Shown: one piece after another, positions 34,071 to 43,301 of the stretch | Layout of the letters: the number at the start of each line of letters is the position of its first letter | Numbering within the stretch: the stretch's first letter is position 1 | Assembly: GCA_964421675.1 (NCBI GenBank) | Contig: CAYQXV010000013.1 | Span: 7,445-71,444, forward strand | Direction of reading: 5' to 3' | DNA length: 64,000 nt | Origin: CALLPQ01 sp964421675 | GTDB lineage: Bacteria > Pseudomonadota > Alphaproteobacteria > Caulobacterales > Parvularculaceae | Position numbers and translations under genes: made by a program | Notes under the pieces: model-generated | Told to the model about the DNA's origin: nothing | Database searches by the model: none | The model's input: only the letters and a program-made list of their open reading frames with translations

Positions 34071-36849
34071 TATCCTCGCCATCTTCTTGATCGTCGCTAA
34101 TATCTTCAATCCGCTCAACGGATACCACTTTTTCCGTATCGCGAGTTCTAAAGATTGTGACGCCTTGAGTATTGCGCCCGGCAACGCGGATATCGTGTAC
34201 CGGTGTTCGAATGAGCTGGCCGCCATCAGTCACAAGCATAAGCTCGTCACTTTCTTCGGCGGGGAATGACGCAACCACGCGGCCATTTCGATCATTGGAC
34301 ACAATCGCAATGATCCCTTTGCCGCCGCGACCTGATTGTCTGTACTCATAAGATGATGACCGCTTGCCATATCCGTTTTCCGTGACGGTCAGGACAAATT
34401 GTTCGGCAGCACCAAACATCGCAATGCGCTCTGGCGATAAGGAAGCATCATCGCCGCTATCCTCATCATTTGGCGCACTTGTCTCTGCATCGCTATCGCC
34501 TTCCTCGCCAATGGCACGGCGCATCGCAGCCGCATGTTTGAGATAGGCGCGTAACTCTTCAGCCGTCGCATCAACATGGCGCAGAATAGCCATAGAGATG
34601 ACGCTGTCATCTTGACCAAGTTTTATACCGCGCACACCGCTGGATGTTCGTCCAGAAAAGACCCGTACATCATCAACCTTAAACCGGATACACATGCCCG
34701 CAGCCGTCGTTAGCAACACATCATCTTCAGGAGAACATACCTGAACACCAATAATGCCATCACCATCATCAAGCTTCATGGCAATCTTGCCATTGCGATT
34801 AATGCGCTGGAAGTCGGAAAGTTTATTGCGCCGAACCCCGCCTGAACGCGTGGCAAATATGACATGTAACTGATCCCACGCGCCTTCATCGACCGGCGAT
34901 GGCAATATTGTCGTGACACGCTCATCAGATTGCAGCGGCAAGAGATTGACAAATGCTTTGCCGCGCGATTGCGGGCCGCCCTCTGGCAAGCGCCATAATT
35001 TGAGTTTGTAGCACATGCCCGTGGAGGTAAAGAATAAGAGCGGGGTATGGGTATTGCCGACAAATAATTGCGCAACAAAATCTTCGTCTTTCGGGCGCAT
35101 GCCGGCGCGCCCTTTGCCGCCCCGTTTTTGCGCACGGTATGTCGATAGCGGCGTCCGTTTGACATAACCCGAATGGGTCACTGTCACGACCATTTCTTCA
35201 GAAGCGATAAGGTCTTCATCTTCGACCTCGCCTTCTGCTTCAACCATTTCTGTGCGGCGCGGCGTTGCAAATTCTTCGAGCACACCGGTGAGTTCTTCTT
35301 TGATGATCGACATGACACGATCGCGGTTGCGTAAGATGTCGAGATAATCCGCAATCCGGTCCGCAAGGGCTTTGAGCTCATCGCCAATTTCATCGCGCCC
35401 AAGAGCGGTCAATCGTTGCAAGCGCAAATCGAGAATGGCGCGGGCTTGCTCTTCAGACAGCCGCAATGTTTCACCATCGCTCATCATATGGCGCGGGTCC
35501 GCAACAAGTAAGACCAGCGATGCCAAATCTTTTGCGGGCCAGTCGCGCGCCATTAACGCCTCGCGCGCGCTCGATGGATCAGGCGAGCGGCGGATCAGTG
35601 CGACAACTTCATCAATATTGGCGACCGCAATCGCCAATCCGACAAGAATATGGGCCCGGTCGCGTGCCTTGTTGAGTTCAAACTTGGTGCGCCGGGTAAT
35701 GACCTCTTCGCGGAATTTGATGAAAGACGTCAGAACATCGCGCAAGCTCATCTGTTGCGGACGCCCGCCATTCAGCGCCAACATATTCACACCAAACGAG
35801 GTCTGAAGTTGTGAATGCCGGTAAAGCTGGTTCAACACCACATCCGCTGAGGCATCGCGGCGCAATTCAACAACCACACGAATGCCATGGCGATTTGATT
35901 CATCGCGAATATCGGCAATGCCCTCAATGACTTTCTCGCGAACCCGTTCCGCAATACGCTCAACCATATGAGCCTTATTTACCTGGAACGGCACTTCGGT
36001 GATGATGATCGCATATCGGTCTTTGCGGATTTCCTCAATCGTTGCGCGCCCGCGCATAACAACCGAGCCGCGCCCTGTCAGTAACGCCGACCGCGCGCCC
36101 GCATGGCCAAGAATGATCCCGCCGGTTGGAAAATCAGGACCCGGTACAATTTCGAGCAGCGCAGCATCATCAATGGCCGGGTCGTCGATCATAGCGACCG
36201 TTGCATTGATCACCTCGCCCAGATTGTGCGGGGGAATATTAGTCGCCATCCCCACAGCAATACCGCCTGCACCATTAATCAGGAGATTGGGAAACTTTGC
36301 CGGTAACACTACCGGTTCATTTTCCGAGCCATCATAGTTTGGTTGATAATTGACCGTGTCTTTATCGACATCATTGAGCAGGCTATCGGCAACTTTCAGC
36401 ATGCGCACTTCGGTATAGCGCATCGCCGCCGGTGGATCGCCGTCAATGGAGCCAAAATTGCCCTGCCCGTCGAGCAAAGGCAGGCGCATGGAAAAGTCCT
36501 GCGCCATACGCACCAGCGCGTCATAAACCGACTGATCACCGTGCGGGTGATATTTACCAATCACATCGCCAACAACGCGGGCCGATTTTCTGTAAGGCTT
36601 ATTGAACGTATAGCCCTGCTCGCTCATCGACCACAAAATGCGGCGATGCACAGGTTTCAATCCGTCACGCGCATCGGGAATCGCCCGACTAACGATAACG
36701 CTCATCGCATAATCGAGATAGGACCGGCGCATTTCCTCTTCGATAGAAATACCGCTTATATTGCTGTCCGCACCATCATCTCGCGGTGCTCCCCCTTCAG
36801 GATTATCGTTGGGAACATCTTTGTCGTCTGGAGTGTTATCGTCGCTCAC
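34063..36849 (-). CDS. gyrA: DNA gyrase subunit A
   Basis: The 928-residue protein has the breakage-reunion domain with the catalytic tyrosine Y145 in AAMRYTEVRM and an N-terminal acidic extension (1-33) rich in Asp and Asn. The C-terminal domain has GyrA-box sequence YRAQKRGGKGRAGM and further beta-pinwheel repeats. GyrA cuts and rejoins DNA to introduce negative supercoils with GyrB. The quinolone-determining region reads HPHGDQSVYDALVRM, so the position equal to E. coli Ser83 is Gln106, while the acidic Asp87 equivalent is D110. An acidic low-complexity insert (about 780-800) and acidic tail are also present. Confidence 0.97.
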   Translation of the reverse strand: MSDDNTPDDKDVPNDNPEGGAPRDDGADSNISGISIEEEMRRSYLDYAMSVIVSRAIPDARDGLKPVHRRILWSMSEQGYTFNKPYRKSARVVGDVIGKYHPHGDQSVYDALVRMAQDFSMRLPLLDGQGNFGSIDGDPPAAMRYTEVRMLKVADSLLNDVDKDTVNYQPNYDGSENEPVVLPAKFPNLLINGAGGIAVGMATNIPPHNLGEVINATVAMIDDPAIDDAALLEIVPGPDFPTGGIILGHAGARSALLTGRGSVVMRGRATIEEIRKDRYAIIITEVPFQVNKAHMVERIAERVREKVIEGIADIRDESNRHGIRVVVELRRDASADVVLNQLYRHSQLQTSFGVNMLALNGGRPQQMSLRDVLTSFIKFREEVITRRTKFELNKARDRAHILVGLAIAVANIDEVVALIRRSPDPSSAREALMARDWPAKDLASLVLLVADPRHMMSDGETLRLSEEQARAILDLRLQRLTALGRDEIGDELKALADRIADYLDILRNRDRVMSIIKEELTGVLEEFATPRRTEMVEAEGEVEDEDLIASEEMVVTVTHSGYVKRTPLSTYRAQKRGGKGRAGMRPKDEDFVAQLFVGNTHTPLLFFTSTGMCYKLKLWRLPEGGPQSRGKAFVNLLPLQSDERVTTILPSPVDEGAWDQLHVIFATRSGGVRRNKLSDFQRINRNGKIAMKLDDGDGIIGVQVCSPEDDVLLTTAAGMCIRFKVDDVRVFSGRTSSGVRGIKLGQDDSVISMAILRHVDATAEELRAYLKHAAAMRRAIGEEGDSDAETSAPNDEDSGDDASLSPERIAMFGAAEQFVLTVTENGYGKRSSSYEYRQSGRGGKGIIAIVSNDRNGRVVASFPAEESDELMLVTDGGQLIRTPVHDIRVAGRNTQGVTIFRTRDTEKVVSVERIEDISDDQEDGEDNE

Positions 36850-37199
36850 GCTGGTTCAACTTCTTCGATTTTTAGATTTATTGGGACGGTAAATGTCTAT
36901 AATTTGCGCTCAAAGATACCAATCACGCCGGACCGTTATGACCGGCAAAACAAGGACTGGAATCAGTTTTAGAATACACCAAACTAGCTAGCATTTGTGC
37001 CTCACAGGGGCAAAGGAAAAGCACCATTTTTGGCGGGTAAACGCACAATTTCGATTGATTTTCGCCGGGCTCAAACACGCCTAAACAAGGCACCTTTTTT
37101 GGCCGAAATACCATCCGGTTTAGGGTCTTTTTATACGTGCCCTAAACCATTCTTTCGCGCAGAACCCTATGGCACGGACGTTGGTGAAAACGAGCGCAA

Positions 37200-37303
37200 A
37201 TGACCCATTCTGAACGCGCCTATTGCGCGCCGCCTTGTTGGAGGCTTAGGGCGACCCTAAAGGGTCTTCTAGGGGCTGGAATCAGCCGCTAGTGCCCCTT
37301 TTT
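37200..37303 (+). ncRNA. Candidate structured RNA or leader with terminator
   Basis: Several hairpins follow each other with no reading frame. TTAGGG-CGA-CCCTAA at 37246-37260 is a perfect stem. AGGGGC (37271-37276) pairs with GCCCCT (37294-37299) and is followed by five T, a terminator. Inside this, GGCTG-GAAT-CAGCC (37274-37287) is a second stem that shares bases with the terminator stem, so the two would compete. This could be a small RNA or an attenuator in the leader of the barrel gene at 37512. No clear promoter was identified, so the 5' end is a guess. Confidence 0.4.
37271..37303 (+). terminator. Possible intrinsic terminator or attenuator
   Basis: A six-base stem AGGGGC/GCCCCT encloses about 17 bases and precedes five T. 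An alternative stem GGCTG/CAGCC overlaps its left arm. It lies about 210 bases upstream of the barrel protein gene. Confidence 0.5.
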
Positions 37304-37320
37304 GCTGGTCATGGCCGGTT

Positions 37321-37356
37321 ATCGCCAGTCTGATTGCTAGTCTAATCGCTAGTATG
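37321..37356 (+). repeat. Three tandem 12-bp repeats
   Basis: ATCGCCAGTCTG, ATTGCTAGTCTA and ATCGCTAGTATG stand head to tail at 37321, 37333 and 37345. Each keeps AT-GC-AGT. They lie in the upstream region of the outer-membrane protein gene and may be a regulator site. Confidence 0.55.
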
Positions 37357-37511
37357 GGCCCGAGTTAACGCAGATGTGACTCAGATGCGACAATCCTCAC
37401 GCGTCAGTGAGATGAAACTGTCGCAAACAATGCTTAGGGTGCGCTCACAAGATATCCAAAAGGCCGGGATATTCAGAAAATCACGGTTTTTAAAACGTAA
37501 GGAAATTCTCA

Positions 37512-38270
37512 ATGCGTAAAGTAATTTCATGCACGATTGCCGGGCTCGCTGGCCTTGCCATGAGTGCCCCGTCTCTTGCTCAATTTGCAAGCTTCGAACC
37601 CGCAGATGGCGGTATCTATTTTAGTGGCTTTGCGGGCGGTGGTTTTGCCAGTGACGCCGGATTTAATGGCGAGCAAAACCCTGCTGCTGGCGTTGCCGGT
37701 GTCGCAGGTGCCCCTGCAAATGTCGTCGCCGAGTTTGACACAGACATTTTTTACGGTGGCGCCATTGGGTATCAGCTTCCCTTTACATCCTTTAAATATT
37801 TTCACCCGCGCGTAGAAATCGAAGTCAGCTCGCTCGATAGCGATGTTTCTGCCGGGAGTTTTAACGGTGGCAATCAAACCTTTAGCGGTGATCAAAGCCA
37901 GCTATTTCTTTTCCTCAACAGCTATAACGACATTAAATGGAACCCTAACCAACGTTTCATTCCTTATATTGGCGGTGGTATTGGTGTTGCATTCATTGAT
38001 GAAAACATTCTCTATTTCCCAAATAATGGTATTGCAACCGCGCCTACCGTTGGTGTGTTCAATGACGAAACGGCCATCGCTACCCACGGCGCAATCGGAA
38101 TGACATATAAGTTCACCGATAGTTTAGAGGTCTACACTGAGGGCCGCTATACAAGTGTTTACGGTGTTGATGCTGAACGCCGCTTCATTGCTAATGATGG
38201 ATTTAATGCCGATGTGAGCGATCGCATTAATGGGTTTTCCGCCACTGGCGGTATTCGGGTCCGTTTCTAA
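37512..38270 (+). CDS. Outer-membrane beta-barrel protein (OmpW/porin-like)
   Basis: The 252-residue protein has a cleavable signal peptide (1-23, ending PSLAQF) and alternating beta strands with glycine-rich turns such as IYFSGFAGGGFASD and FIPYIGGGIGVAFID. It ends in GGIRVRF, a C-terminal phenylalanine beta signal for BAM insertion. AAGGAA precedes the ATG. The small size suggests an eight-stranded barrel. The exact family and ligand are unknown. A strong terminator follows. Confidence 0.8.
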   Translation: MRKVISCTIAGLAGLAMSAPSLAQFASFEPADGGIYFSGFAGGGFASDAGFNGEQNPAAGVAGVAGAPANVVAEFDTDIFYGGAIGYQLPFTSFKYFHPRVEIEVSSLDSDVSAGSFNGGNQTFSGDQSQLFLFLNSYNDIKWNPNQRFIPYIGGGIGVAFIDENILYFPNNGIATAPTVGVFNDETAIATHGAIGMTYKFTDSLEVYTEGRYTSVYGVDAERRFIANDGFNADVSDRINGFSATGGIRVRF

Positions 38271-38297
38271 ACGCACTACATAATCGAACATTCTTAA

Positions 38298-38329
38298 AAC
38301 CCTCCGCAATTATTTGCGGAGGGTTTTTT
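38298..38329 (+). terminator. Strong intrinsic terminator of the barrel gene
   Basis: AACCCTCCGC (38298-38307) pairs perfectly with GCGGAGGGTT (38316-38325), followed by six T. It can act in both directions because A residues precede the stem. Confidence 0.92.
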
Positions 38330-38351
38330 ATGTGGCCGTAAAAATTTGGGC

Positions 38352-39152
38352 CTACCGGCGATCCCCGAATTCAGGCTCAAATCCTAAGGCCCGCATCGCC
38401 GCAACGACGCTATCAATTGCCGTTTGGGCTAAAGCTTCGTGCTCGGAGCGGGCGACAATCGTCACGCCGCCAATATCGCCGTCACCCGCATTGCGAGATT
38501 TCCCGTCCGGGTCGCTCGCGGGCACATCGATTGGATATGAGCCAAGCGTGACACCTTTAAGCGCTGCCTGAATATCCACCAATTGGCGCGCAAGGGCCGA
38601 TTCTGCCAGCCCTCGTGCGGTCACGGCTTTGGAATAGAGCTTTGCGCCCCCTTTTATTTCCTCTTCAATCGCCCCCGTCATCGCCTGAAAAATGCGCGGG
38701 ACACCGGCCATGACAAACACATTATCGATAATAATGCCGGGCGCGCCCGATTGTGAGTTTTGAATGAGCCGGGCCCCGTCCGGCATCATCGCCATGCGGG
38801 CGCGCTCAGGCGTAACGGGAAGGTTCTTGGCGGCATACCAGCTATCTAGCATGGCCCGTGCACCGGGATGTTCTTTAAGGGCAACGCCAAAGCAAGCCGC
38901 AACCGCTTCAAAAGTAATATCATCATGGGTGGGGCCAATACCGCCCGAGGTAAAGACATAGGAATGTTTACCGCGCAGGCCATTAATGGCCGAAACAATG
39001 GTTTGATGGTCATCGGGAATAATTCGGACCTCTTCCAGCCGAACACCTCGCTCGGTTAACCAGCCAGCCAAATAATGAATATTCGCATCACGGGTTCGTC
39101 CCGATAGAAGTTCATCGCCAATGGCAACGATTGCGGCGGTCACAAGGGTCAT
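38352..39152 (-). CDS. CinA N-terminal/MoaB-like molybdopterin-binding domain protein
   Basis: The 266-residue protein corresponds to the N-terminal part of CinA: IVAIGDELLSGRTRDANIHY, VFTSGGIGPTHDDITFEAVA and GAPGIIIDNVFVMAGVPRIF. In full-length CinA this domain hydrolyses ADP-ribose-type substrates, and it is related to MoaB/MogA. Here it is a separate gene, while the amidase domain is at 10529-11056. It converges on the barrel gene and shares its terminator. Confidence 0.88.
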   Translation of the reverse strand: MTLVTAAIVAIGDELLSGRTRDANIHYLAGWLTERGVRLEEVRIIPDDHQTIVSAINGLRGKHSYVFTSGGIGPTHDDITFEAVAACFGVALKEHPGARAMLDSWYAAKNLPVTPERARMAMMPDGARLIQNSQSGAPGIIIDNVFVMAGVPRIFQAMTGAIEEEIKGGAKLYSKAVTARGLAESALARQLVDIQAALKGVTLGSYPIDVPASDPDGKSRNAGDGDIGGVTIVARSEHEALAQTAIDSVVAAMRALGFEPEFGDRR

Positions 39153-39294
39153 AAGGGTAAATCCGAATGTAGAAAGCTGGCGGGACTATGGGAACGCTTA
39201 TACCCCGTCCACCAGGTTACGTAACCTCTTTGGGAAAATCACGAGGGTCAGATCTCCCCATTCAGTGACGTGATCGGAGCCCCATTGAACGGTT

Positions 39295-39325
39295 AAAAAA
39301 AGCCACTTATAAAGTGGCTTTTTTT
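39295..39325 (-). terminator. Bidirectional intrinsic terminator after the TPR gene
   Basis: AGCCACTT (39301-39308) pairs with AAGTGGCT (39312-39319), flanked by six or more A on the left and T on the right, so it works on both strands. It lies about 35 bases after the stop of the TPR gene that ends the TonB operon. Confidence 0.9.
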
Positions 39326-39358
39326 CAATTTAGAGTATGGCAGAAAGAAATGGGGGCT

Positions 39359-40915
39359 TTACTCTTCGCCCTCTCCGGCTTCAGCTGCAGGTTCCGCTTC
39401 TGGCGCTGCGCCAATTACATTTCCGTTTACATCAAAGTTACATTCGCGCAAATCATCCTGAAGTGCGTCAGTCAGATTTTCCATCCTTGAAGTATCTTGC
39501 CCTTGCAGCTGTAGGACACGTTTTTGATCCGTTAGACGCTCAAGCGTGCTGGCACAAAGGATACCTTTTTCTGCTTTAGCTCGCTCAATACCCAAATTAT
39601 AAACCCGAATAAGCTCATCAATATAAGCTACCCAGCGCGACGCTGATCGCTGCACATGGGTGAACCGGACAGCGCGTTGGAACGCTTCTCGTGCACGGCG
39701 CAATTGCGGGATATCATCCGTTGCCGCTTGTGAAAAGCGAGCATTACCGAGCAACATCCATAAATCGCCCTGCTCTTTGCGGCTTAATCCGCCTTTACGG
39801 ATCGCCTCCTGCAATTCTTTCTCAGCTGCAGAATATTGTTCGTCGGCAACAAGCACCCGGCCGAGACGGAAATTCAACGCACCATCGCTGGAGCCTTGAG
39901 CGGCCTGACGTAAAATCGGAATCGCCTTCTTGGCTTCGCGAGACTGGTCCCACAATTGAGACAGCAAAATCAGATTATCCTGATCTCTTTCAACGACACC
40001 GGCTTCCATCTCGCGTTCCAGAAGTTTGGCACCACGATAGGCATTATCGAAGAAAGAGTAATATTGAATCAGTTGAATGATCTGCTCTTCTTTGGTCAAA
40101 AGACCGGCACGATAAGCCACCTCAAGTACAGAAAACGCCTCCCGGTCACGGTCATTAATCGCATAGGCACCAGTAAGCTGTACCCAATAGGTAGCCTCTC
40201 CCGGCCAAATATTGATCATTCTCTCAAGGAGTGCCGCACGCTTGGAATGCTCAGCATTCTCCGAGTAGATCAGATTCAAAATATTATAATAATTCTGATC
40301 GGGATCACCGTCTCTATTCTTTTGCGCAAGCGCATTTTCCATGGGCTGTTGTGCCGGACGGAAATCATCTTTTTGCACATAGGCAAGCGCCAATAGATAA
40401 TAGGCATTCGCGGGAACTGTCTCTTGAGCGGCTTGTGTAATGCGTATCCACTCACGCAAGCCACGAATGGCCGCATCAAATTGTTCCAGCTGGAATTGAA
40501 CTTGGGCGATGTAATAGCGCAATCCATTGGCACGCTCTGGCGGCAGGGCCCCGGTATTTACAGCTGTTTGGAAATCGGACAGCGCGCCTCGCAAATCATC
40601 TTTTTGCGCTTTAAAAGATCCACGAATTTCATAGACAGTCGCTTTGTCATACCCATTCAAGCGGTCGCCCTGATCGGAAATAATTTTGTTCAATCGCGCA
40701 ATAGCCGCATCAATTTGTGGCGGGTCAGTTTGCGAAAGATTCAGCGCTTCCTGCACACCAAGTGCCACACGTTGGCTCAAGCTTGGCTGAGAGGAACGTC
40801 TGGGCGAATCGTCATCATCTTGCGCAATTGTGTTTGGGGCTGCCAATATCATGGCAGTCACGGCCAGGACCAGCATCGCGGCTTTAGATATCATTTCAAT
40901 CACTCGGTGCATCAT
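39359..40915 (-). CDS. TPR-repeat periplasmic protein of TonB operon
   Basis: From an ATG at 40915 the protein is 518 residues, with a signal peptide ending near APNTIAQDD and repeated TPR-like helical pairs from about 50 to 470 (for example AVYEIRGSFKAQKDDLRGALSDF split over two helices and YYLLALAYVQKDDFRPA). It is the seventh and last gene of a TonB2-like operon. In Vibrio and Shewanella a TPR protein follows tonB2 and assists TonB2 function. The start is uncertain because several ATG and a TTG (40936) lie close together. Confidence 0.8.
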   Translation of the reverse strand: MMHRVIEMISKAAMLVLAVTAMILAAPNTIAQDDDDSPRRSSQPSLSQRVALGVQEALNLSQTDPPQIDAAIARLNKIISDQGDRLNGYDKATVYEIRGSFKAQKDDLRGALSDFQTAVNTGALPPERANGLRYYIAQVQFQLEQFDAAIRGLREWIRITQAAQETVPANAYYLLALAYVQKDDFRPAQQPMENALAQKNRDGDPDQNYYNILNLIYSENAEHSKRAALLERMINIWPGEATYWVQLTGAYAINDRDREAFSVLEVAYRAGLLTKEEQIIQLIQYYSFFDNAYRGAKLLEREMEAGVVERDQDNLILLSQLWDQSREAKKAIPILRQAAQGSSDGALNFRLGRVLVADEQYSAAEKELQEAIRKGGLSRKEQGDLWMLLGNARFSQAATDDIPQLRRAREAFQRAVRFTHVQRSASRWVAYIDELIRVYNLGIERAKAEKGILCASTLERLTDQKRVLQLQGQDTSRMENLTDALQDDLRECNFDVNGNVIGAAPEAEPAAEAGEGEE

Positions 40916-41037
40916 AGCTTTGACCCGGTTTTCCAAACTTCTTTACCCATTCCAAAAATATCCCGTTTGTTTTGACGACACATTCTTGCTTTAAACATCA
41001 TCCGGTTAAACAAACTCACCAGACATTTACGCAAACC

Positions 41038-41640
41038 TTATTCATCCGCCAGCAAGAAGGTCACGCGGGTTACAACACCCCGGCGCCACTGTGCTTCATT
41101 GTCGACGATTTTCGGCTGATACTTCCAACGCTGAACCGAGCGTATCGCGGCACGGTTAAAACACGTCGTTGATGCATCAATAACTCTGATATTTTGTGGT
41201 TGACCCGCAGGGTCCACATCGAATTCCAACACAACATATTCCTCAGAACTGGCACGAGACTGACACCGTTCAGGATAAGATGGCGGAATGCGAACCAATG
41301 GCTGCGCATCGCGGTCAGGGTTAAATCCTGAACCAATTTCCAGCTCGACCTCAACTTGCGGGATCTCAGCACGAACGCCATCGATTGACGGACGGTTCGT
41401 TGGATCAACAGTCGCAGGCGGCGGCGGCGGCGGCGTATCGAGAACGGGACGTTCCAGATCAGCCAGATCAGCAACCACATCCACATCAGGAATGGATGCG
41501 TTAATGTCGATCTGAACGGCATCACGTTGTTCTTCCAGATCAGGTAACCGACTGGTCATATAGTTCATTGTCAAAAAGAGGACTACAGTAACCAAGGCTG
41601 CCCCCGGCAGCCCTATTAAGAACCGTACTAATGCACCCAT
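41038..41640 (-). CDS. Energy transducer TonB (TonB2-like)
   Basis: The 200-residue protein has an N-terminal membrane helix (about 8-29), a short proline run (DTPPPPPPATV, about 68-78) and a TonB C-terminal domain with PSYPERCQSRASSEEYVVLEF and FNRAAIRSVQRWKYQPKI. The short periplasmic spacer is like TonB2 rather than TonB1 proteins. It passes proton-motive energy from ExbB/ExbD to outer-membrane receptors. A pair of cysteines in the C-terminal domain may form a disulfide. It follows two exbD genes by 90 bases. Confidence 0.9.
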   Translation of the reverse strand: MGALVRFLIGLPGAALVTVVLFLTMNYMTSRLPDLEEQRDAVQIDINASIPDVDVVADLADLERPVLDTPPPPPPATVDPTNRPSIDGVRAEIPQVEVELEIGSGFNPDRDAQPLVRIPPSYPERCQSRASSEEYVVLEFDVDPAGQPQNIRVIDASTTCFNRAAIRSVQRWKYQPKIVDNEAQWRRGVVTRVTFLLADE

Positions 41641-41730
41641 TTTATTTCTCCCGTCTTTCTAGACGATTGGAAAACCAGATTTGATTCCCAGATTTGAATC
41701 ATTGAACGCAATACCAACACACTAAAATCG

Positions 41731-42138
41731 CTATGCATCTTTTGTTGAAATCGCAATTTGCGACATGCCTGCATCACGAATTTGATTAATCACTTCAATC
41801 ATTGTTCTCGATGTTGATGACACATCAGCTTGCACTACCGCAGTCGCACGCGGATTTTCCTGCATAACGTCCTCAACAAAACCCTTTACATCACCGAGTT
41901 CGACTTGCTCTCGGTTGAGCCAAATGCCGCCTTCCTCATCAATCGCAACGAGAATTGTACCAAAGCGCTGAGGTTCCGCAGTTTTTGCCTCTGGTCGAAT
42001 TGGCTCGACGCCCGGCTCGCGGACAAAAGTCGATGTCACAATAAAGAAGATCAGCATAATGAACACCACATCAAGCAAGGGTGTTACGTTTACATCTTCA
42101 TCTTCGGCATTCGACGATGATAATCTGCGACGGGCCAT
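41731..42138 (-). CDS. ExbD/TolR family protein (second copy)
   Basis: The 135-residue protein has the ExbD layout: a short cytoplasmic N-terminus, one membrane helix (about 22-40) preceded by DEDVNVTPLLDVVFIMLIFF with the conserved proton-carrying aspartate, and a periplasmic domain. It is about 39% the size of a longer paralogue set and lies 175 bases after the other exbD. Two ExbD proteins in one operon may form mixed dimers. Confidence 0.92.
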   Translation of the reverse strand: MARRRLSSSNAEDEDVNVTPLLDVVFIMLIFFIVTSTFVREPGVEPIRPEAKTAEPQRFGTILVAIDEEGGIWLNREQVELGDVKGFVEDVMQENPRATAVVQADVSSTSRTMIEVINQIRDAGMSQIAISTKDA

Positions 42139-42313
42139 AATTGTTCTACCTATATTGACCGCTTCAACATTCTGGCTCAGCTAGGGTTTTGCAAACAAAC
42201 CAACGCCTCACCATACAAATCCAACAGCTTTTGCTAAAAGACAAACTAGGCATCACTTCAACAAAAGTTCGTTTCATCAACGCGCACCATCGAAACGCTG
42301 CACATTTATTTCA

Positions 42314-42733
42314 TCACTCAACTTCCGCCTGCAGAGTCAAAGATAACCTGCCCGTTGCCCCGGCATCACGTGCCTGATCCATAACCGTTACGGTGGTTCC
42401 TGCTTCTGAGTCAGGCGCCGCACTTACCAAGACAACACCATTAGGCTCTCTGGCAAGAAATTCCTGAACCGTGTTCTTAACCGATAAAGCATCGATCTGG
42501 CGTCCAGCATCAACTTGCACTCTACCATTTTCAAGAACCGACAAGATCATAGAGGGCGGCGGCTCAACGCCTTGAGGTGGATCAGAATTATCCGGGGTCG
42601 AGGCTGTAATGCCCTGCTCATTCAAAAAGGTCGCCGTCACGATGAAGAAGATCAGCATGATGAAGACCACATCGAGCAAGGGCGTTACGTTAACGTCACC
42701 GGCTTCGTCTGCATGTCTTATGCGTTTTCTCAT
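42314..42733 (-). CDS. ExbD/TolR family protein (first copy)
   Basis: The 139-residue protein has ADEAGDVNVTPLLDVVFIML with the functional aspartate in its membrane helix (about 14-35) and a periplasmic domain. The first 35 residues are nearly the same as those of the next exbD, while the periplasmic parts differ. The gene is four bases after exbB, so the two are tightly coupled. It is part of the proton channel that powers TonB. Confidence 0.93.
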   Translation of the reverse strand: MRKRIRHADEAGDVNVTPLLDVVFIMLIFFIVTATFLNEQGITASTPDNSDPPQGVEPPPSMILSVLENGRVQVDAGRQIDALSVKNTVQEFLAREPNGVVLVSAAPDSEAGTTVTVMDQARDAGATGRLSLTLQAEVE

Positions 42734-42737
42734 GGAA

Positions 42738-43271
42738 CTACTTGACCTCGAGCGATTCAGAGAGCTTGGCGTCAGCCTTCTTCACGTTTTGCTCAAAAGC
42801 ATTAATGAAGATAAGACCAGAAAGAGACGCAACAAGGCCCGCCATTGTGGGGATTGTGGCCTTGGAAATACCGCCAGCCATAAGGCGAGCATTGGATGTT
42901 CCGGTCACTGACATAATGTTAAACACTTCAACCATGCCCGTTACAGTTCCCAGCAGACCAAGTAACGGCGTTACCGCGACGAGTACCTGAATAAAACCAT
43001 TAAACCGGCTGAAGTCCTCCCGAGCATCGGCAAGCAGCCGATCTCGGATTGATGTTGCATACCAGGATTTATGATCATCCCGATTGTTCCAGGCGCGGAT
43101 TGCGCGTTTGTGAACCGCATCCTTGGCGACTGTCCAAAAGAACAGCCGTTCAATGATAAATGCCCACATCAGGAAAGTGACACCCATGATGATGACAAGA
43201 ACGTTGCCACCAGAAGTGAGGAACTTATCAAGTGCCTCAAATGCTAGGGTTGGGTTGAGTAAGGTCGCCAT
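42738..43271 (-). CDS. ExbB/TolQ/MotA family proton channel
   Basis: The 177-residue protein has three membrane helices (about 20-40, 98-120 and 138-162). The conserved VTPLLGLLGTVTGMVEVFNIM and GGISKATIPTMAGLVASLSG segments identify it as ExbB. It is short, like ExbB2 of Vibrio. It lies 30 bases downstream of the long ExbB-like gene and is followed at once by exbD. Confidence 0.93.
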   Translation of the reverse strand: MATLLNPTLAFEALDKFLTSGGNVLVIIMGVTFLMWAFIIERLFFWTVAKDAVHKRAIRAWNNRDDHKSWYATSIRDRLLADAREDFSRFNGFIQVLVAVTPLLGLLGTVTGMVEVFNIMSVTGTSNARLMAGGISKATIPTMAGLVASLSGLIFINAFEQNVKKADAKLSESLEVK

Positions 43272-43301
43272 TTGTAACGTACCTGTTCTTTCCTGATCCG
43301 A

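Larger units (their letters stand above)
36850..37511. other. Long intergenic region with candidate RNA and 12-bp repeats
   Basis: About 660 bases lie between gyrA and the outer-membrane protein gene. It holds a candidate structured RNA (about 37200-37303) and a 12-bp tandem repeat (37321-37356), listed separately. Short words such as AGCACCATTTTTGGC (37020-37034) and GGCACCTTTTTTGGC (37088-37102) resemble each other. No coding region is evident. Confidence 0.6.

Noticed and set aside
34071..34226. N-terminal extension of CoaD inside gyrA
   Set aside because: It is the wrong frame of gyrA codons. The CoaD family begins near the ATG at 34070.
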